Source of the DNA: UMGS1370 sp963557065
GTDB taxonomy: Bacteria; Bacillota; Clostridia; Lachnospirales; Lachnospiraceae
Direction: 5' to 3'
Length of the DNA: 37,444 nt
NCBI GenBank assembly: GCA_963557065.1
Contig: CAUWCT010000016.1
Location: 1 to 37,444, forward strand
A program made the position numbers and the translations under genes. This document shows, one piece after another, positions 25,882-34,656 of this stretch (position 1 is the first letter of the stretch; the number at the start of each line of letters is the position of its first letter). Under the pieces are notes generated by a model. The model was given only the letters and a program-made list of their open reading frames with translations. It did no database searches and was not told where the DNA came from.

Positions 25882-28335
25882 ATGAATCAGGGATTTGATA
25901 AGGAGACATTTAAAAAAGCGGTCATTTACAATGTGAAAAACCTGTTCCGCAAAACAGTGGAGGACGCGACCAAGGAGCAGATGTTTCAGGCAGTTTCCTA
26001 TGCGGTAAAAGATGTGATTATTGATGAATGGATCGCAACACACAAGACCTATGAAAAGGAAGATGTAAAGACCGTTTATTATCTTTCCATGGAGTTTTTA
26101 ATGGGCCGCGCCCTGGGCAACAACATTATTAATATCTGCGCCCAGAAGGAAATCAAAGAAGTATTAGAAGAGTTAGGCCTGGATTTAAATGTAATTGAGG
26201 ATCAGGAGCCGGATGCGGCGCTTGGAAACGGCGGACTGGGCCGTCTGGCAGCCTGCTTCTTAGACTCTTTAGCAACCCTGGGCTATCCTGCATACGGCTG
26301 CGGCATCCGTTATCGCTACGGTATGTTTAAGCAGAAAATCGAAAACGGCTATCAGAGGGAAGTTCCGGACGATTGGTTAAAGAATGGCAATCCATTTGAG
26401 GTGCGCAGAGTCGAGTATGCGACAGAAGTAAAGTTTGGCGGTTATGTAGAACCTCAGTGGGATGGAAAGAGAAACCACTTTGTACAAAAGGGCTACCAGT
26501 CTGTGATGGCAGTTCCTTATGATATGCCGGTAGTTGGATACGGCAATAATGTTGTAAATACGCTGCGTGTCTGGGATGCGCAGCCGATGGAAGTGTTCCG
26601 CTTAGACGAGTTTGACAAAGGAAACTACCAGAAGGCAGTGGAGCAGGAAAACCTGGCAAAGACCATTGTCGAGGTATTATATCCCAACGATAACCATTAT
26701 GCAGGAAAAGAACTGCGTCTGCGCCAGCAGTATTTCTTTATCTCTGCCAGTGTGCAGAGGGCAGTTGCAAAGTACATGGAACACCATGACGATGTCCGCA
26801 AGTTCTATGAAAAGAACGTATTCCAGTTAAACGATACCCATCCAACTGTTGCGGTAGCAGAGTTAATGAGAATCCTGTTAGATGATTACGACTTAGAGTG
26901 GGATGAGGCATGGGAAGTTACCACGAAGACCTGCGCTTATACCAACCACACCATTATGGCGGAAGCTCTGGAAAAATGGCCGATTGAGCTGTTCTCCAGA
27001 CTGCTTCCAAGAATTTATCAGATTATTGAAGAAATTAACCGCCGCTTTATTGCTGCGATCGAGGCTACTTATCCTGGCAATCACGAAAAAGTACGCAAGA
27101 TGGCGATTATCTACGACGGTCAGGTAAAGATGGCGCACCTGGCAATTGCAGGAAGCTTTTCTGTAAACGGCGTTGCAAGACTGCATACGGAGATTTTAAA
27201 GCATCAGGAATTAAAAGATTTCTATGAAATGATGCCGGATAAGTTCAATAATAAGACCAACGGCATTACCCAGAGAAGATTCCTTCTTCATGGAAATCCG
27301 CTGCTTGCTGACTGGGTAACTGGAAAGATTGGCGACGAGTGGATTACCAACCTGCCTCACATCAAGAAGCTTGCAATTTATGCAGATGATGAGAGAAGCC
27401 AGCAGGAGTTTATGAATATTAAGTACCAGAACAAGATCCGTCTGGCAAAATACATCAAGGAGCACAACGGAATTGAAGTAAATCCCCGTTCTATCTTTGA
27501 CGTCCAGGTAAAACGTCTTCACGAGTACAAGCGCCAGCTTTTAAACATCCTGCACGTGATGTATCTGTATAATCAGTTAAAGGACAATCCAAACCTGGAT
27601 ATGGTTCCAAGAACCTTTATCTTTGGCGCAAAAGCGGCAGCGGGATATAAAGTTGCAAAGCTGACCATCAAGTTAATCAACGCAGTTGCTGACGTAATCA
27701 ACAACGATAAGACTATCAACGGCAAGATTAAAGTGGTATTTATTGAAGACTACAGGGTTTCCAATGCAGAAATTATTTTTGCGGCAGCTGACGTCAGCGA
27801 GCAGATTTCCACTGCCAGCAAGGAAGCATCCGGTACCGGCAACATGAAGCTGATGTTAAACGGCGCTCTGACTTTGGGAACCATGGACGGCGCCAACGTT
27901 GAGATTGTAGAAGAAGTAGGCGAAGAAAATGCCTTTATTTTCGGTATGTCTTCTGACGAGGTTATCAATTATGAGAACAACGGCGGCTACAATCCAATGG
28001 ATATTTTCAACAATGACCAGGAGATCCGCCGCGTGCTGATGCAGTTGATAAACGGTTATTATTCTCCTCAGGATCCGGAGCTGTTCCGCCCAATCTACAA
28101 CTCTCTGCTTAATACCCAGAGCAGCGATAAGGCAGACCGCTACTTTATCTTAAAGGACTTCCGTTCTTATGCAGAAGCCCATGAAAAGATTGACAAAGCG
28201 TACCGCGATGAAAAGTGGTGGGCAAAGGCGGCGATTTTAAACGTAGCCTGCGCCGGCAAGTTTACTTCCGACCGGACCATTGAGGAATACGTTCATGACA
28301 TCTGGAAACTGGAAAAAGTAAAGGTTGAACTGTGA
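25882..28335 (+). CDS. glgP: Glycogen/maltodextrin phosphorylase
   Basis: Releases glucose-1-phosphate from alpha-1,4-glucans using pyridoxal phosphate (GT35 family). The 817 residues show VYYLSMEFLMGRALGNN, ALGNGGLGRLAACFLDSLATL, GYGIRYRYGMF-like CGIRYRYGMFKQ, QLNDTHPTVAVAEL, NGITQRRFL, QVKRLHEYKRQLLN and KEASGTGNMKLMLNGALTLGTMDGANVEI, in which Lys 656 should carry PLP. TTAGGAGGAAAAGG precedes the ATG. It begins 21 nt after the ileS stop with no terminator or promoter in between, so it is very likely co-transcribed with ileS under the isoleucine T-box. Confidence 0.97.
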   Translation: MNQGFDKETFKKAVIYNVKNLFRKTVEDATKEQMFQAVSYAVKDVIIDEWIATHKTYEKEDVKTVYYLSMEFLMGRALGNNIINICAQKEIKEVLEELGLDLNVIEDQEPDAALGNGGLGRLAACFLDSLATLGYPAYGCGIRYRYGMFKQKIENGYQREVPDDWLKNGNPFEVRRVEYATEVKFGGYVEPQWDGKRNHFVQKGYQSVMAVPYDMPVVGYGNNVVNTLRVWDAQPMEVFRLDEFDKGNYQKAVEQENLAKTIVEVLYPNDNHYAGKELRLRQQYFFISASVQRAVAKYMEHHDDVRKFYEKNVFQLNDTHPTVAVAELMRILLDDYDLEWDEAWEVTTKTCAYTNHTIMAEALEKWPIELFSRLLPRIYQIIEEINRRFIAAIEATYPGNHEKVRKMAIIYDGQVKMAHLAIAGSFSVNGVARLHTEILKHQELKDFYEMMPDKFNNKTNGITQRRFLLHGNPLLADWVTGKIGDEWITNLPHIKKLAIYADDERSQQEFMNIKYQNKIRLAKYIKEHNGIEVNPRSIFDVQVKRLHEYKRQLLNILHVMYLYNQLKDNPNLDMVPRTFIFGAKAAAGYKVAKLTIKLINAVADVINNDKTINGKIKVVFIEDYRVSNAEIIFAAADVSEQISTASKEASGTGNMKLMLNGALTLGTMDGANVEIVEEVGEENAFIFGMSSDEVINYENNGGYNPMDIFNNDQEIRRVLMQLINGYYSPQDPELFRPIYNSLLNTQSSDKADRYFILKDFRSYAEAHEKIDKAYRDEKWWAKAAILNVACAGKFTSDRTIEEYVHDIWKLEKVKVEL

Positions 28336-28350
28336 TTCAGACAATTAGGG

Positions 28351-28379
28351 TTGACAAAGTTTAAAAAGCCCGATATGAT
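28351..28379 (+). promoter_or_regulatory. Promoter of the valine T-box leader
   Basis: TTGACA at 28351-28356, 17-bp spacer, TATGAT at 28374-28379. Confidence 0.8.
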
Positions 28380-28385
28380 TAGGAA

Positions 28386-28690
28386 GAATCAATTTGTTTT
28401 TTGAAAAGGTTATGAGGAAGAGGAGTACATTTGCAGACCCTGACAGAGAGGACGGCTCACTGGCTGGAAGGCAGTCCGAGGAAGGGCAGATGGAAGGTAG
28501 CTTCTGAACCGGAGTTCTCAACGGATCAACGTCTGATACCAGACCTGTCCGGTAGGGATTCCCGCAGGGCCAGCGTTACAGGGTCTAAGAGATTGCCGGC
28601 AGCAGTTTTTTCAGAGCCGAAAAGCTGGCAGAAAAAAGGTGGTACCGCGATAATTCGCCCTTTGCATACTTGTATGCAGAGGGCTCTTTT
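28386..28690 (+). promoter_or_regulatory. T-box riboswitch, valine specifier
   Basis: Stem I carries the AGTA motif near 28422 on its 5' side and GGAAGGTAGCTTC on its 3' side; by the GAA-plus-one rule the specifier is GTA (Val) at 28497-28499. The T-box AGGTGGTACCGCG is canonical at 28637-28649. The terminator is GCCCT, CATAC / GTATG, AGGGC at 28657-28684 with a T-rich tail. The first gene after it is a GNAT acetyltransferase; the cognate synthetase valS is third. Confidence 0.92.
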
Positions 28691-28717
28691 ATTTCATAGG
28701 AGTTTCAGGAGGAAAAG

Positions 28718-29233
28718 ATGCTTCGATTACGTCCATTCAAACCAGCAGATGGAGAATATCTGGTAAAGTGGTTTGATAATGAAGAGATGTTTACAAAGTG
28801 GAGTGCAGGACAGTTTTCTTATCCATTGACAAGACAGCAGGTAAACGATTACTGCAGAAAATGGGAAGAGGACAGCAATGGATGGCCCATGGCTGCGGCA
28901 GATGAAACTGGCAGGGTAGTGGGGCATCTTCTGATGCGGAATATGGATTATCAGGAAAACAGTCTCTTTTTTGGATTTATTGTGGTGGATCCGTCCATAA
29001 GGGGAAAAGGATATGGAAAAGAAATGCTTTCCCTGGCTTTGCAGTATGCGTTTACGATTTTAAAAGCAGATACCGTAAGACTGAGGGTATTTGCCAACAA
29101 CCCTGGGGCTAAAGCCTGCTATGAGGCAGTTGGATTCCAGGAGGAACAGTTTATAAAAGAGGCTTTTTCTTATCAGGGAGAAAAGTGGGACAACTATCAG
29201 ATGGCTGCAAAACGGTCACAGGTTCTTTTGTAA
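28718..29233 (+). CDS. GNAT-family N-acetyltransferase (RimL-like)
   Basis: A 171-residue acetyltransferase of the RimJ/RimL type. LRLRPFKPADGEYLVKWF opens the fold; the acetyl-CoA site is VDPSIRGKGYGKEMLSLAL (motif A, R/Q-x-x-G-x-G) at about 88-106; LRVFANNPGAKACYEAVGFQEEQ is motif B. AGGAGG precedes the ATG. It is the first gene after the valine T-box and is followed 14 nt later by the DUF6472 gene, so it is controlled by valine-tRNA charging. The substrate is unknown; ribosomal or other proteins and small amines are the usual targets of this group. Confidence 0.9.
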   Translation: MLRLRPFKPADGEYLVKWFDNEEMFTKWSAGQFSYPLTRQQVNDYCRKWEEDSNGWPMAAADETGRVVGHLLMRNMDYQENSLFFGFIVVDPSIRGKGYGKEMLSLALQYAFTILKADTVRLRVFANNPGAKACYEAVGFQEEQFIKEAFSYQGEKWDNYQMAAKRSQVLL

Positions 29234-29247
29234 AAGGAGAATTTAAC

Positions 29248-29454
29248 ATGAAGCAGTTGAAACCGGCAAAAAAAGAAAAGCAGACCAGCTGCGATACCTG
29301 CGTTCATTATACGTATGACGAAGACTATGGGTATTACATCTGTGAAGCAGACTTAGACGAAGATGAAATGGCCAGGTTTTTGAGCAGTTCCAATTTTGCC
29401 TGTCCGTATTATCAGTTAGAGGATGAATACCGGATCGTCCGCAGACAGATGTAG
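29248..29454 (+). CDS. DUF6472 small Cys-containing protein
   Basis: A 68-residue protein. After a basic start it has CDTCVHYTYDEDYGYYIC and, further on, FACPYYQLEDEY, so four cysteines are placed as in a small zinc knuckle. The pattern matches the DUF6472 family of Firmicutes, function unknown. ATG 29248 follows AAAAGGAG; an in-frame open stretch back to 29185 overlaps the GNAT gene. It sits between GNAT and valS in the valine T-box operon. Confidence 0.8.
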   Translation: MKQLKPAKKEKQTSCDTCVHYTYDEDYGYYICEADLDEDEMARFLSSSNFACPYYQLEDEYRIVRRQM

Positions 29455-29500
29455 GAGGATAGAAACGATAAGCAGAAAAGAGGAACTGGCAGGAGAGCCC

Positions 29501-29515
29501 TGGCTGAACGGTTAC
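29501..29515 (+). repeat. Solo MITE right end upstream of valS
   Basis: TGGCTGAACGGTTAC matches the outer right terminal repeat with one change; it lies between the DUF6472 stop and the valS ribosome binding site. Confidence 0.5.
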
Positions 29516-29543
29516 AAATTTATACACATAAAGGAGAAAAAAC

Positions 29544-32195
29544 ATGAAGGAATTGGAAAAGAACTACAATCCAGCGGACATTGAAGAGCGTCTGTATCAG
29601 AAGTGGCTGGACAACAAATATTTCCACGCAGACGCAGAGAGAGGAAAAAGAGAAGGCAAAAAGCCATTTACCATTGTGATGCCGCCGCCAAACATTACCG
29701 GACAGCTTCACATGGGTCATGCCTTAGACAATACCATGCAGGATATTTTAATCCGTTATAAGAGAATGCAGGGATATGAGGCGTTGTGGCAGCCAGGTAC
29801 AGACCATGCGGCCATTGCGACAGAAGTAAAGGTAATTGACAAATTAAAGAGTCAGGGCATCGAAAAGCACGACCTGGGAAGAGAAGGCTTCTTAGAAAAA
29901 GCCTGGGAGTGGAAAGACGAGTACGGCAGCCGGATTGTAAAGCAGCTTCACAAGCTGGGATCTTCTGCTGACTGGGACAGAGAGCGCTTTACCATGGACG
30001 AAGGATGCTCCAAAGCTGTTTTAGAGGTATTTACCAGACTGTATGAAAAAGGCTATATTTACAAAGGCTCCCGTATAATTAACTGGTGTCCGGTCTGCCA
30101 GACCTCTATTTCCGACGCAGAAGTTGAGCACGAAGAGCAGGATGGATTCTTCTGGCACATCAATTACCCCATCGTTGGAGAAGAAGGCCGCTTCGTGGAG
30201 ATTGCAACTACCAGACCGGAGACCCTTCTTGGCGATACTGCAGTTGCCGTAAATCCGGAAGATGATCGTTATAAGGACTTAATTGGCAAGATGTTAAAGC
30301 TGCCGTTAACGGACCGAGAGATTTCGGTCATTGCCGACTCTTATGTAGACAAAGAATTTGGAACCGGATGCGTAAAGATTACCCCAGCCCATGACCCAAA
30401 TGACTTTGAAGTAGGAAAGCGCCACAATCTGCCGGAAATCTGCATTATGAATGATGACGCCACCATCAGCGTTCCTGGAAAGTATTTCGGCATGGACCGC
30501 TACGAAGCCAGAAAAGCCATGGTAGAAGATTTGACCGAACAGGGACTTCTGGTAAAGGTAGTTCCCCATTCCCACAATGTGGGAACCCATGACCGCTGCG
30601 GCACAACCGTTGAGCCAATGATTAAGCCTCAGTGGTTTGTAAAGATGGACGAGATGGCAAAGCCGGCTATTGAAGCATTAAAGAGCGGACGTTTAAAATT
30701 CGTTCCGGAAAGCTTTGGAAAAACATACCTTCACTGGCTGGAAGGCATCCGCGACTGGTGCATTTCCAGACAGCTGTGGTGGGGTCACCGGATTCCAGCT
30801 TATTACTGTGAAGAGTGCGGCGAAATGGTGGTAGCAAAGGAAATGCCTTCTGTCTGCCCAAAATGCGGCTGTACCCATTTTAAGCAGGATGAAGATACCC
30901 TGGATACCTGGTTTTCTTCCGCACTGTGGCCATTCTCTACTCTGGGTTGGCCGGATGATACCAAAGAAATGGATTACTTCTACCCAACAGACGTCTTAGT
31001 AACCGGATACGATATTATTTTCTTCTGGGTAATCCGTATGGTATTCTCCGGACTGGAGCAGACCGGAAAAGAGCCGTTCCATACAGTGTTAATCCATGGT
31101 CTGGTAAGGGATTCACAGGGCCGCAAGATGAGCAAATCTTTAGGAAACGGTATTGATCCGTTAGAGGTTATTGATAAATACGGCGCAGACGCCCTGCGTA
31201 TGACGCTGATGACAGGAAACGCTCCTGGAAACGATATGCGTTTCTACTGGGAGAGGGTAGAAGCCAGCAGAAACTTTGCCAATAAAGTATGGAATGCGTC
31301 CCGTTTCATTATGATGAATATTGAAAAGGCAGCTGATGCAAAAGTCCAGGCAGAAGATCTGACCATGGCAGATAAGTGGATTCTTTCCAAGGTCAATACT
31401 CTGACAAAAGATGTAACCGACAACATGGATAAGTATGAGTTGGGAATTGCCCTTCAGAAGGTTTACGACTTTATCTGGGAAGAGTTCTGCGACTGGTATA
31501 TTGAGATGGTAAAACCGCGTCTGTGGAATGACGAAGACACCACCAAGGCGGCTGCAATCTGGACCTTAAAGACCGTACTGATTCAGTCCTTAAAGCTGCT
31601 TCATCCATATATGCCGTTTATTACAGAAGAAATTTTCTGCAACCTTCAGGACGAAGAAGCATCCATTATGGTTTCCAACTGGCCGGTTTACAAGGAAGAG
31701 TGGAACTTTGCAGCAGAAGAAACGGCCGTAGAAACCATGAAAGAAGCAGTCCGCGCAATCCGTAACGTGCGCACCACCATGAACGTGCCTCCGAGCAAAA
31801 AAGCAAAGGTATTTGTAGTAACGGAAAATCAGGAAGTTGCAGATATCTTTACCAATGGCAAGGTATTCTTTGGAACTTTAGGATATGCCAGCGAGGTATT
31901 GATTCAGAAGGATAAGAGCGGTATCGGGGAAGACGCGGTTTCTGTTGTGATTCCTCATGCCAACATTTACATTCCGTTTGCCGAACTGGTAGATATTGAG
32001 AAAGAGTTAGAACGTCTTCACAAAGAAGAAAAGCGTCTGGCAGGAGAATTAGCCCGCGTAAACGGAATGTTAAGCAATGAGAAGTTTGTAAGCAAGGCTC
32101 CGGCAGCCAAGATCGAAGAGGAAAAGGCCAAGCTTGCAAAATACACCCAGATGATGGAGCAGGTAAAAGAACGGTTGGAACAGTTAGGGAAATAA
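29544..32195 (+). CDS. valS: Valyl-tRNA synthetase
   Basis: Charges tRNA-Val. Of its 883 residues the class I signature PPPNITGQLHMGHAL has HMGH at 56-59 and KMSKS at 528-532. The editing domain contains IATTRPETLLGDTAVAVNPED. The C-terminus ends with the ValS coiled-coil arm (about 820-883: DIEKELERLHKEEKRLAGEL and onwards). AAAGGAGAAAA precedes the ATG. It is the third gene of the valine T-box operon and is followed by a strong terminator. Confidence 0.98.
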   Translation: MKELEKNYNPADIEERLYQKWLDNKYFHADAERGKREGKKPFTIVMPPPNITGQLHMGHALDNTMQDILIRYKRMQGYEALWQPGTDHAAIATEVKVIDKLKSQGIEKHDLGREGFLEKAWEWKDEYGSRIVKQLHKLGSSADWDRERFTMDEGCSKAVLEVFTRLYEKGYIYKGSRIINWCPVCQTSISDAEVEHEEQDGFFWHINYPIVGEEGRFVEIATTRPETLLGDTAVAVNPEDDRYKDLIGKMLKLPLTDREISVIADSYVDKEFGTGCVKITPAHDPNDFEVGKRHNLPEICIMNDDATISVPGKYFGMDRYEARKAMVEDLTEQGLLVKVVPHSHNVGTHDRCGTTVEPMIKPQWFVKMDEMAKPAIEALKSGRLKFVPESFGKTYLHWLEGIRDWCISRQLWWGHRIPAYYCEECGEMVVAKEMPSVCPKCGCTHFKQDEDTLDTWFSSALWPFSTLGWPDDTKEMDYFYPTDVLVTGYDIIFFWVIRMVFSGLEQTGKEPFHTVLIHGLVRDSQGRKMSKSLGNGIDPLEVIDKYGADALRMTLMTGNAPGNDMRFYWERVEASRNFANKVWNASRFIMMNIEKAADAKVQAEDLTMADKWILSKVNTLTKDVTDNMDKYELGIALQKVYDFIWEEFCDWYIEMVKPRLWNDEDTTKAAAIWTLKTVLIQSLKLLHPYMPFITEEIFCNLQDEEASIMVSNWPVYKEEWNFAAEETAVETMKEAVRAIRNVRTTMNVPPSKKAKVFVVTENQEVADIFTNGKVFFGTLGYASEVLIQKDKSGIGEDAVSVVIPHANIYIPFAELVDIEKELERLHKEEKRLAGELARVNGMLSNEKFVSKAPAAKIEEEKAKLAKYTQMMEQVKERLEQLGK

Positions 32196-32204
32196 AAGAA
32201 AACT

Positions 32205-32253
32205 AAAAAGCGTTTCAGAAATGCCGAAATCTGGCTATCTGAAACGCTTTTTT
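32205..32253 (+). terminator. Bidirectional terminator between valS and tauE-like gene
   Basis: AAAAAGCGTTTCAGA and TCTGAAACGCTTTTT make a 15-bp stem around an 18-nt loop, with T-runs on both strands for the convergent genes. Confidence 0.88.
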
Positions 32254-32268
32254 CATAAGTCGCAAAAA

Positions 32269-33102
32269 TCAGCCAAGCCCCAGTTTGGTATAAATATTCC
32301 AGCAGCAAAGTCCCATGATAACGCAGATCAAAAGCACAAACAGCTTGTCTACGGTACTGGAGGGGATTTTTTTGTTGATTTTTTTACCGACAATCCCTCC
32401 ATATACACCACAGAGCATCATACCAATTAACATAACCCAAAGTCCAGGATCTACATTTTTGTATAAAGCCTCAGGCACACTTCCCTGAATGAAGGTCATA
32501 ATCAGACTGGCGGTCTGGGAAATCAGGATCATATACAGAGAATTTTGTGCAGCAGTTTTGGTAGGCATGGAAAGGAAGAAATAAAGCACAGCCAGATTCA
32601 TAGGACCGCCTCCGATGCCTACGAAGGAGGAAAGAGTGCCCAGTGCAAATCCAAGAAATACTAATGCAAAAGGATTTTTTACATGGTAGGATTTGCATTT
32701 TTCCTTATTTAATGTATAAATTAATGTCAAGAACACAGCGATTAGCAGAGCAAGTGCCTGGTATCCTCCTACCATTTCCTTGTCAGGGGAAGCGTTTTTG
32801 ATGATGTCATAAACATATTTTCCGACAACGCCTCCGACGGCAGAACCAACGGCAAGCCAGGTAGTCAGATTCCAGTCGATTAGGTTGTCGCTTCCGCCTT
32901 TTTTGGTATTCATGGCGGAACTGATGACATTGTAGCTGGTCATGGAGATTACAGTGCAGGTGGATAAGAACGTGATGGTGTTGACTGGAAGTACGCCCAC
33001 TGCATCCAACGCGGGTTTCATAAATACACCGCCGCCTACGCCGCAAATAGCGCCTACTACAGATGCCAGGATACTGACTGCAAAAAAGATAATATAAGTC
33101 AT
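32269..33102 (-). CDS. TauE/SafE-family membrane transporter
   Basis: A 277-residue inner-membrane protein with seven to eight hydrophobic segments. The two-fold family pattern is visible: IICVGGG-like GAICGVGGGVFMKPAL near residues 17-32 and LGTLSSFVGIGGGPMNLAVL near 155-175. The family exports sulfite, sulfoacetate or other organic anions; the substrate here is unknown. GAGGAA precedes the ATG. It lies 55 nt downstream of the C_GCAxxG_C_C gene in the same direction and probably shares its promoter. Confidence 0.9.
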   Translation of the reverse strand: MTYIIFFAVSILASVVGAICGVGGGVFMKPALDAVGVLPVNTITFLSTCTVISMTSYNVISSAMNTKKGGSDNLIDWNLTTWLAVGSAVGGVVGKYVYDIIKNASPDKEMVGGYQALALLIAVFLTLIYTLNKEKCKSYHVKNPFALVFLGFALGTLSSFVGIGGGPMNLAVLYFFLSMPTKTAAQNSLYMILISQTASLIMTFIQGSVPEALYKNVDPGLWVMLIGMMLCGVYGGIVGKKINKKIPSSTVDKLFVLLICVIMGLCCWNIYTKLGLG

Positions 33103-33157
33103 ATCATTCCTCGTTTTCTATCATATTTTATGATGACTTTTTCGGATAAACGGCCGC

Positions 33158-33622
33158 CTATTTTTGGGGCTTATTTTCAAAATAGGTGGGGGCTTCAAAC
33201 TGTCCTGGGAAAATATATTTTTCTGCCAGAATAGCGGCATCTGCAATGCAGTCCAGACAGGAATGAAAGGTGTCCGAACCAGGCTCTTTCAGTTCCTGGC
33301 AGGTTACAGTACGGTTTTTTTCAAAAAATTCTTTTGTGATTGTGCCCGCAAGCTGGTAGGATTCTTTTTTAGACTTATTGCTTTTGTCTTCATCCATGTG
33401 TCCGGTGCTTGTAACAAAACCAGCCAGATAAATAGCTCCGGATATGGCTCCGCAGGTACCCAGACGGGAGCCCATGCCGCTTCCAAAGGTTTCCATTCCT
33501 TTAAAACATACCATTGGGTCCAGACCGAGAAGATCGGCGTAGGTGACAGCTACAGCCTGGGCGCAGTTGTATCCATGCTTTACATAGTAATCCACTGCTG
33601 TCTGTGCTCTTGATTTCAGCAT
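33158..33622 (-). CDS. C_GCAxxG_C_C family protein
   Basis: A 154-residue protein of the family named after its cysteine pattern: GYNCAQAVAVTY near the N-terminus, GSGMGSRLGTCGAISGAIYLAG in the middle and TCQELK ... HSCLDCIADAA near the end. The conserved Cys suggest redox or metal binding; the biochemical role is not established. ATG 33622 is 7 nt from AAAGGAGG; ATG 33628 is too close. It is first in a two-gene unit with the TauE-type transporter, under a consensus promoter. Confidence 0.85.
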   Translation of the reverse strand: MLKSRAQTAVDYYVKHGYNCAQAVAVTYADLLGLDPMVCFKGMETFGSGMGSRLGTCGAISGAIYLAGFVTSTGHMDEDKSNKSKKESYQLAGTITKEFFEKNRTVTCQELKEPGSDTFHSCLDCIADAAILAEKYIFPGQFEAPTYFENKPQK

Positions 33623-33687
33623 AATCATGCCTCCTTTTGTGTTTTTTGCTAATGTTTATGTGTAAAAATGTTTTTCGACACGATTTT

Positions 33688-33716
33688 ATTATAAAACTAT
33701 GACAAAAAAATGTCAA
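33688..33716 (-). promoter_or_regulatory. Consensus promoter with overlapping inverted repeat
   Basis: On the minus strand TTGACA (33716-33711), exactly 17 bp, TATAAT (33693-33688). TGACA-N6-TGTCA at 33700-33715 overlaps the -35 box and could be an operator. Confidence 0.8.
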
Positions 33717-33760
33717 TCTATTTATTGATAAGAGTAAAAATGCCGAAAACCAAAAGGTTA

Positions 33761-33789
33761 TTGACTTATTTAAATGATTGCAGTAACAT
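33761..33789 (+). promoter_or_regulatory. Promoter of the 33.9-36.3 kb operon
   Basis: TTGACT at 33761-33766, 17-bp spacer, TAACAT at 33784-33789; about 60 nt of leader before AAGGAG and the first ATG. Confidence 0.55.
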
Positions 33790-33856
33790 CAGTGTACAGG
33801 ACAATTATGGCAGACTGATATTTATTTTAAGGAAAAGAGAAAGAAGGAGTGAGGGA

Positions 33857-34642
33857 ATGAGCAGATTTCGTGGAATTTGGCTGGGGATACCGGCGGTTAT
33901 TCTGGCCGCAGGGGCGGCGTTTCTATTGTTTGCCAGGCCGGAAGAAAAAGTAGAAGATGTTGTTTCAGTTATTGGAGGAGCAGACGGCCCTACTTCGATT
34001 TTTTTAGCCGGGAAGGCAGGAGAGGGTGAAGGACAGGAGGGAGATTTGGCTGCCAGGCTGGATGTAGAACAGGCGAAAAAGGAGCCCTTCGGCATGATGG
34101 CAGAACTGGACTGGGTGAGCAGTGATAAAATTTCTCTTCATGGAAGTTTCGGATATTTGTCGTTTGATTTGACTGACAGGAAGAAAGACGGGGCTGCCAG
34201 GTTAAAGGCTGCGTTTACTCTGGAGGAAGCTGGGCCGGTTATTATGCAGGGAGACGAATATACAGAGGTATTGGGAGGAAAAGATTCCCTGGTGGTCATT
34301 ACCAATGCTTACAATGAAAAGGCAGAAAGTCAGTGGTTGTGGTATTTGGAAGAATCAGAAAGAATTGAGCCGATCTCAGAAGAACTGATAGAAATAAACA
34401 GGAAAGATAAGGAGCAGGGGATGTTTGGCGATGCCGTTTTAGCAGAGGAATATCTGGAACATGTATCCGAAAAAGTTGCTGAAAGTTCAGAAAGCCGTTT
34501 GCTCTACGGGCCTGTGGAAATTCCGGAATATGACAGCATTGTCTGCGGATTTTTAGCGGCAGACGGAGAAAATCTGGAAGATTTGTGGTATGGGATTTGG
34601 CATGAAAGCGATGACAGAATTGAAAAAATTCCGTTGTTTTAA
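33857..34642 (+). CDS. Single-pass membrane-anchored protein with an OadB-like IGGADGPTSIF segment
   Basis: A 261-residue protein of unknown function. Residues 6-25 form one transmembrane helix or uncleaved signal. Residues 38-53 read VIGGADGPTSIFLAGK, almost identical to the functional segment of the beta subunit of Na+-translocating decarboxylases, but the rest is a soluble, acidic, beta-rich domain unrelated to that polytopic subunit. ATG 33857 follows AAGGAGTGAGG; an open frame back to 33710 includes the promoter and is rejected. It is the first of three closely packed genes. Automatic tools may misname it a decarboxylase subunit. Confidence 0.75.
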   Translation: MSRFRGIWLGIPAVILAAGAAFLLFARPEEKVEDVVSVIGGADGPTSIFLAGKAGEGEGQEGDLAARLDVEQAKKEPFGMMAELDWVSSDKISLHGSFGYLSFDLTDRKKDGAARLKAAFTLEEAGPVIMQGDEYTEVLGGKDSLVVITNAYNEKAESQWLWYLEESERIEPISEELIEINRKDKEQGMFGDAVLAEEYLEHVSEKVAESSESRLLYGPVEIPEYDSIVCGFLAADGENLEDLWYGIWHESDDRIEKIPLF

Positions 34643-34656
34643 AAGAGGTGAGCATT

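Noticed and set aside
33164..33613. 149-codon plus-strand frame opposite the C_GCAxxG gene
   Set aside because: Antisense to a recognised family with conserved Cys motifs; no ribosome binding site.
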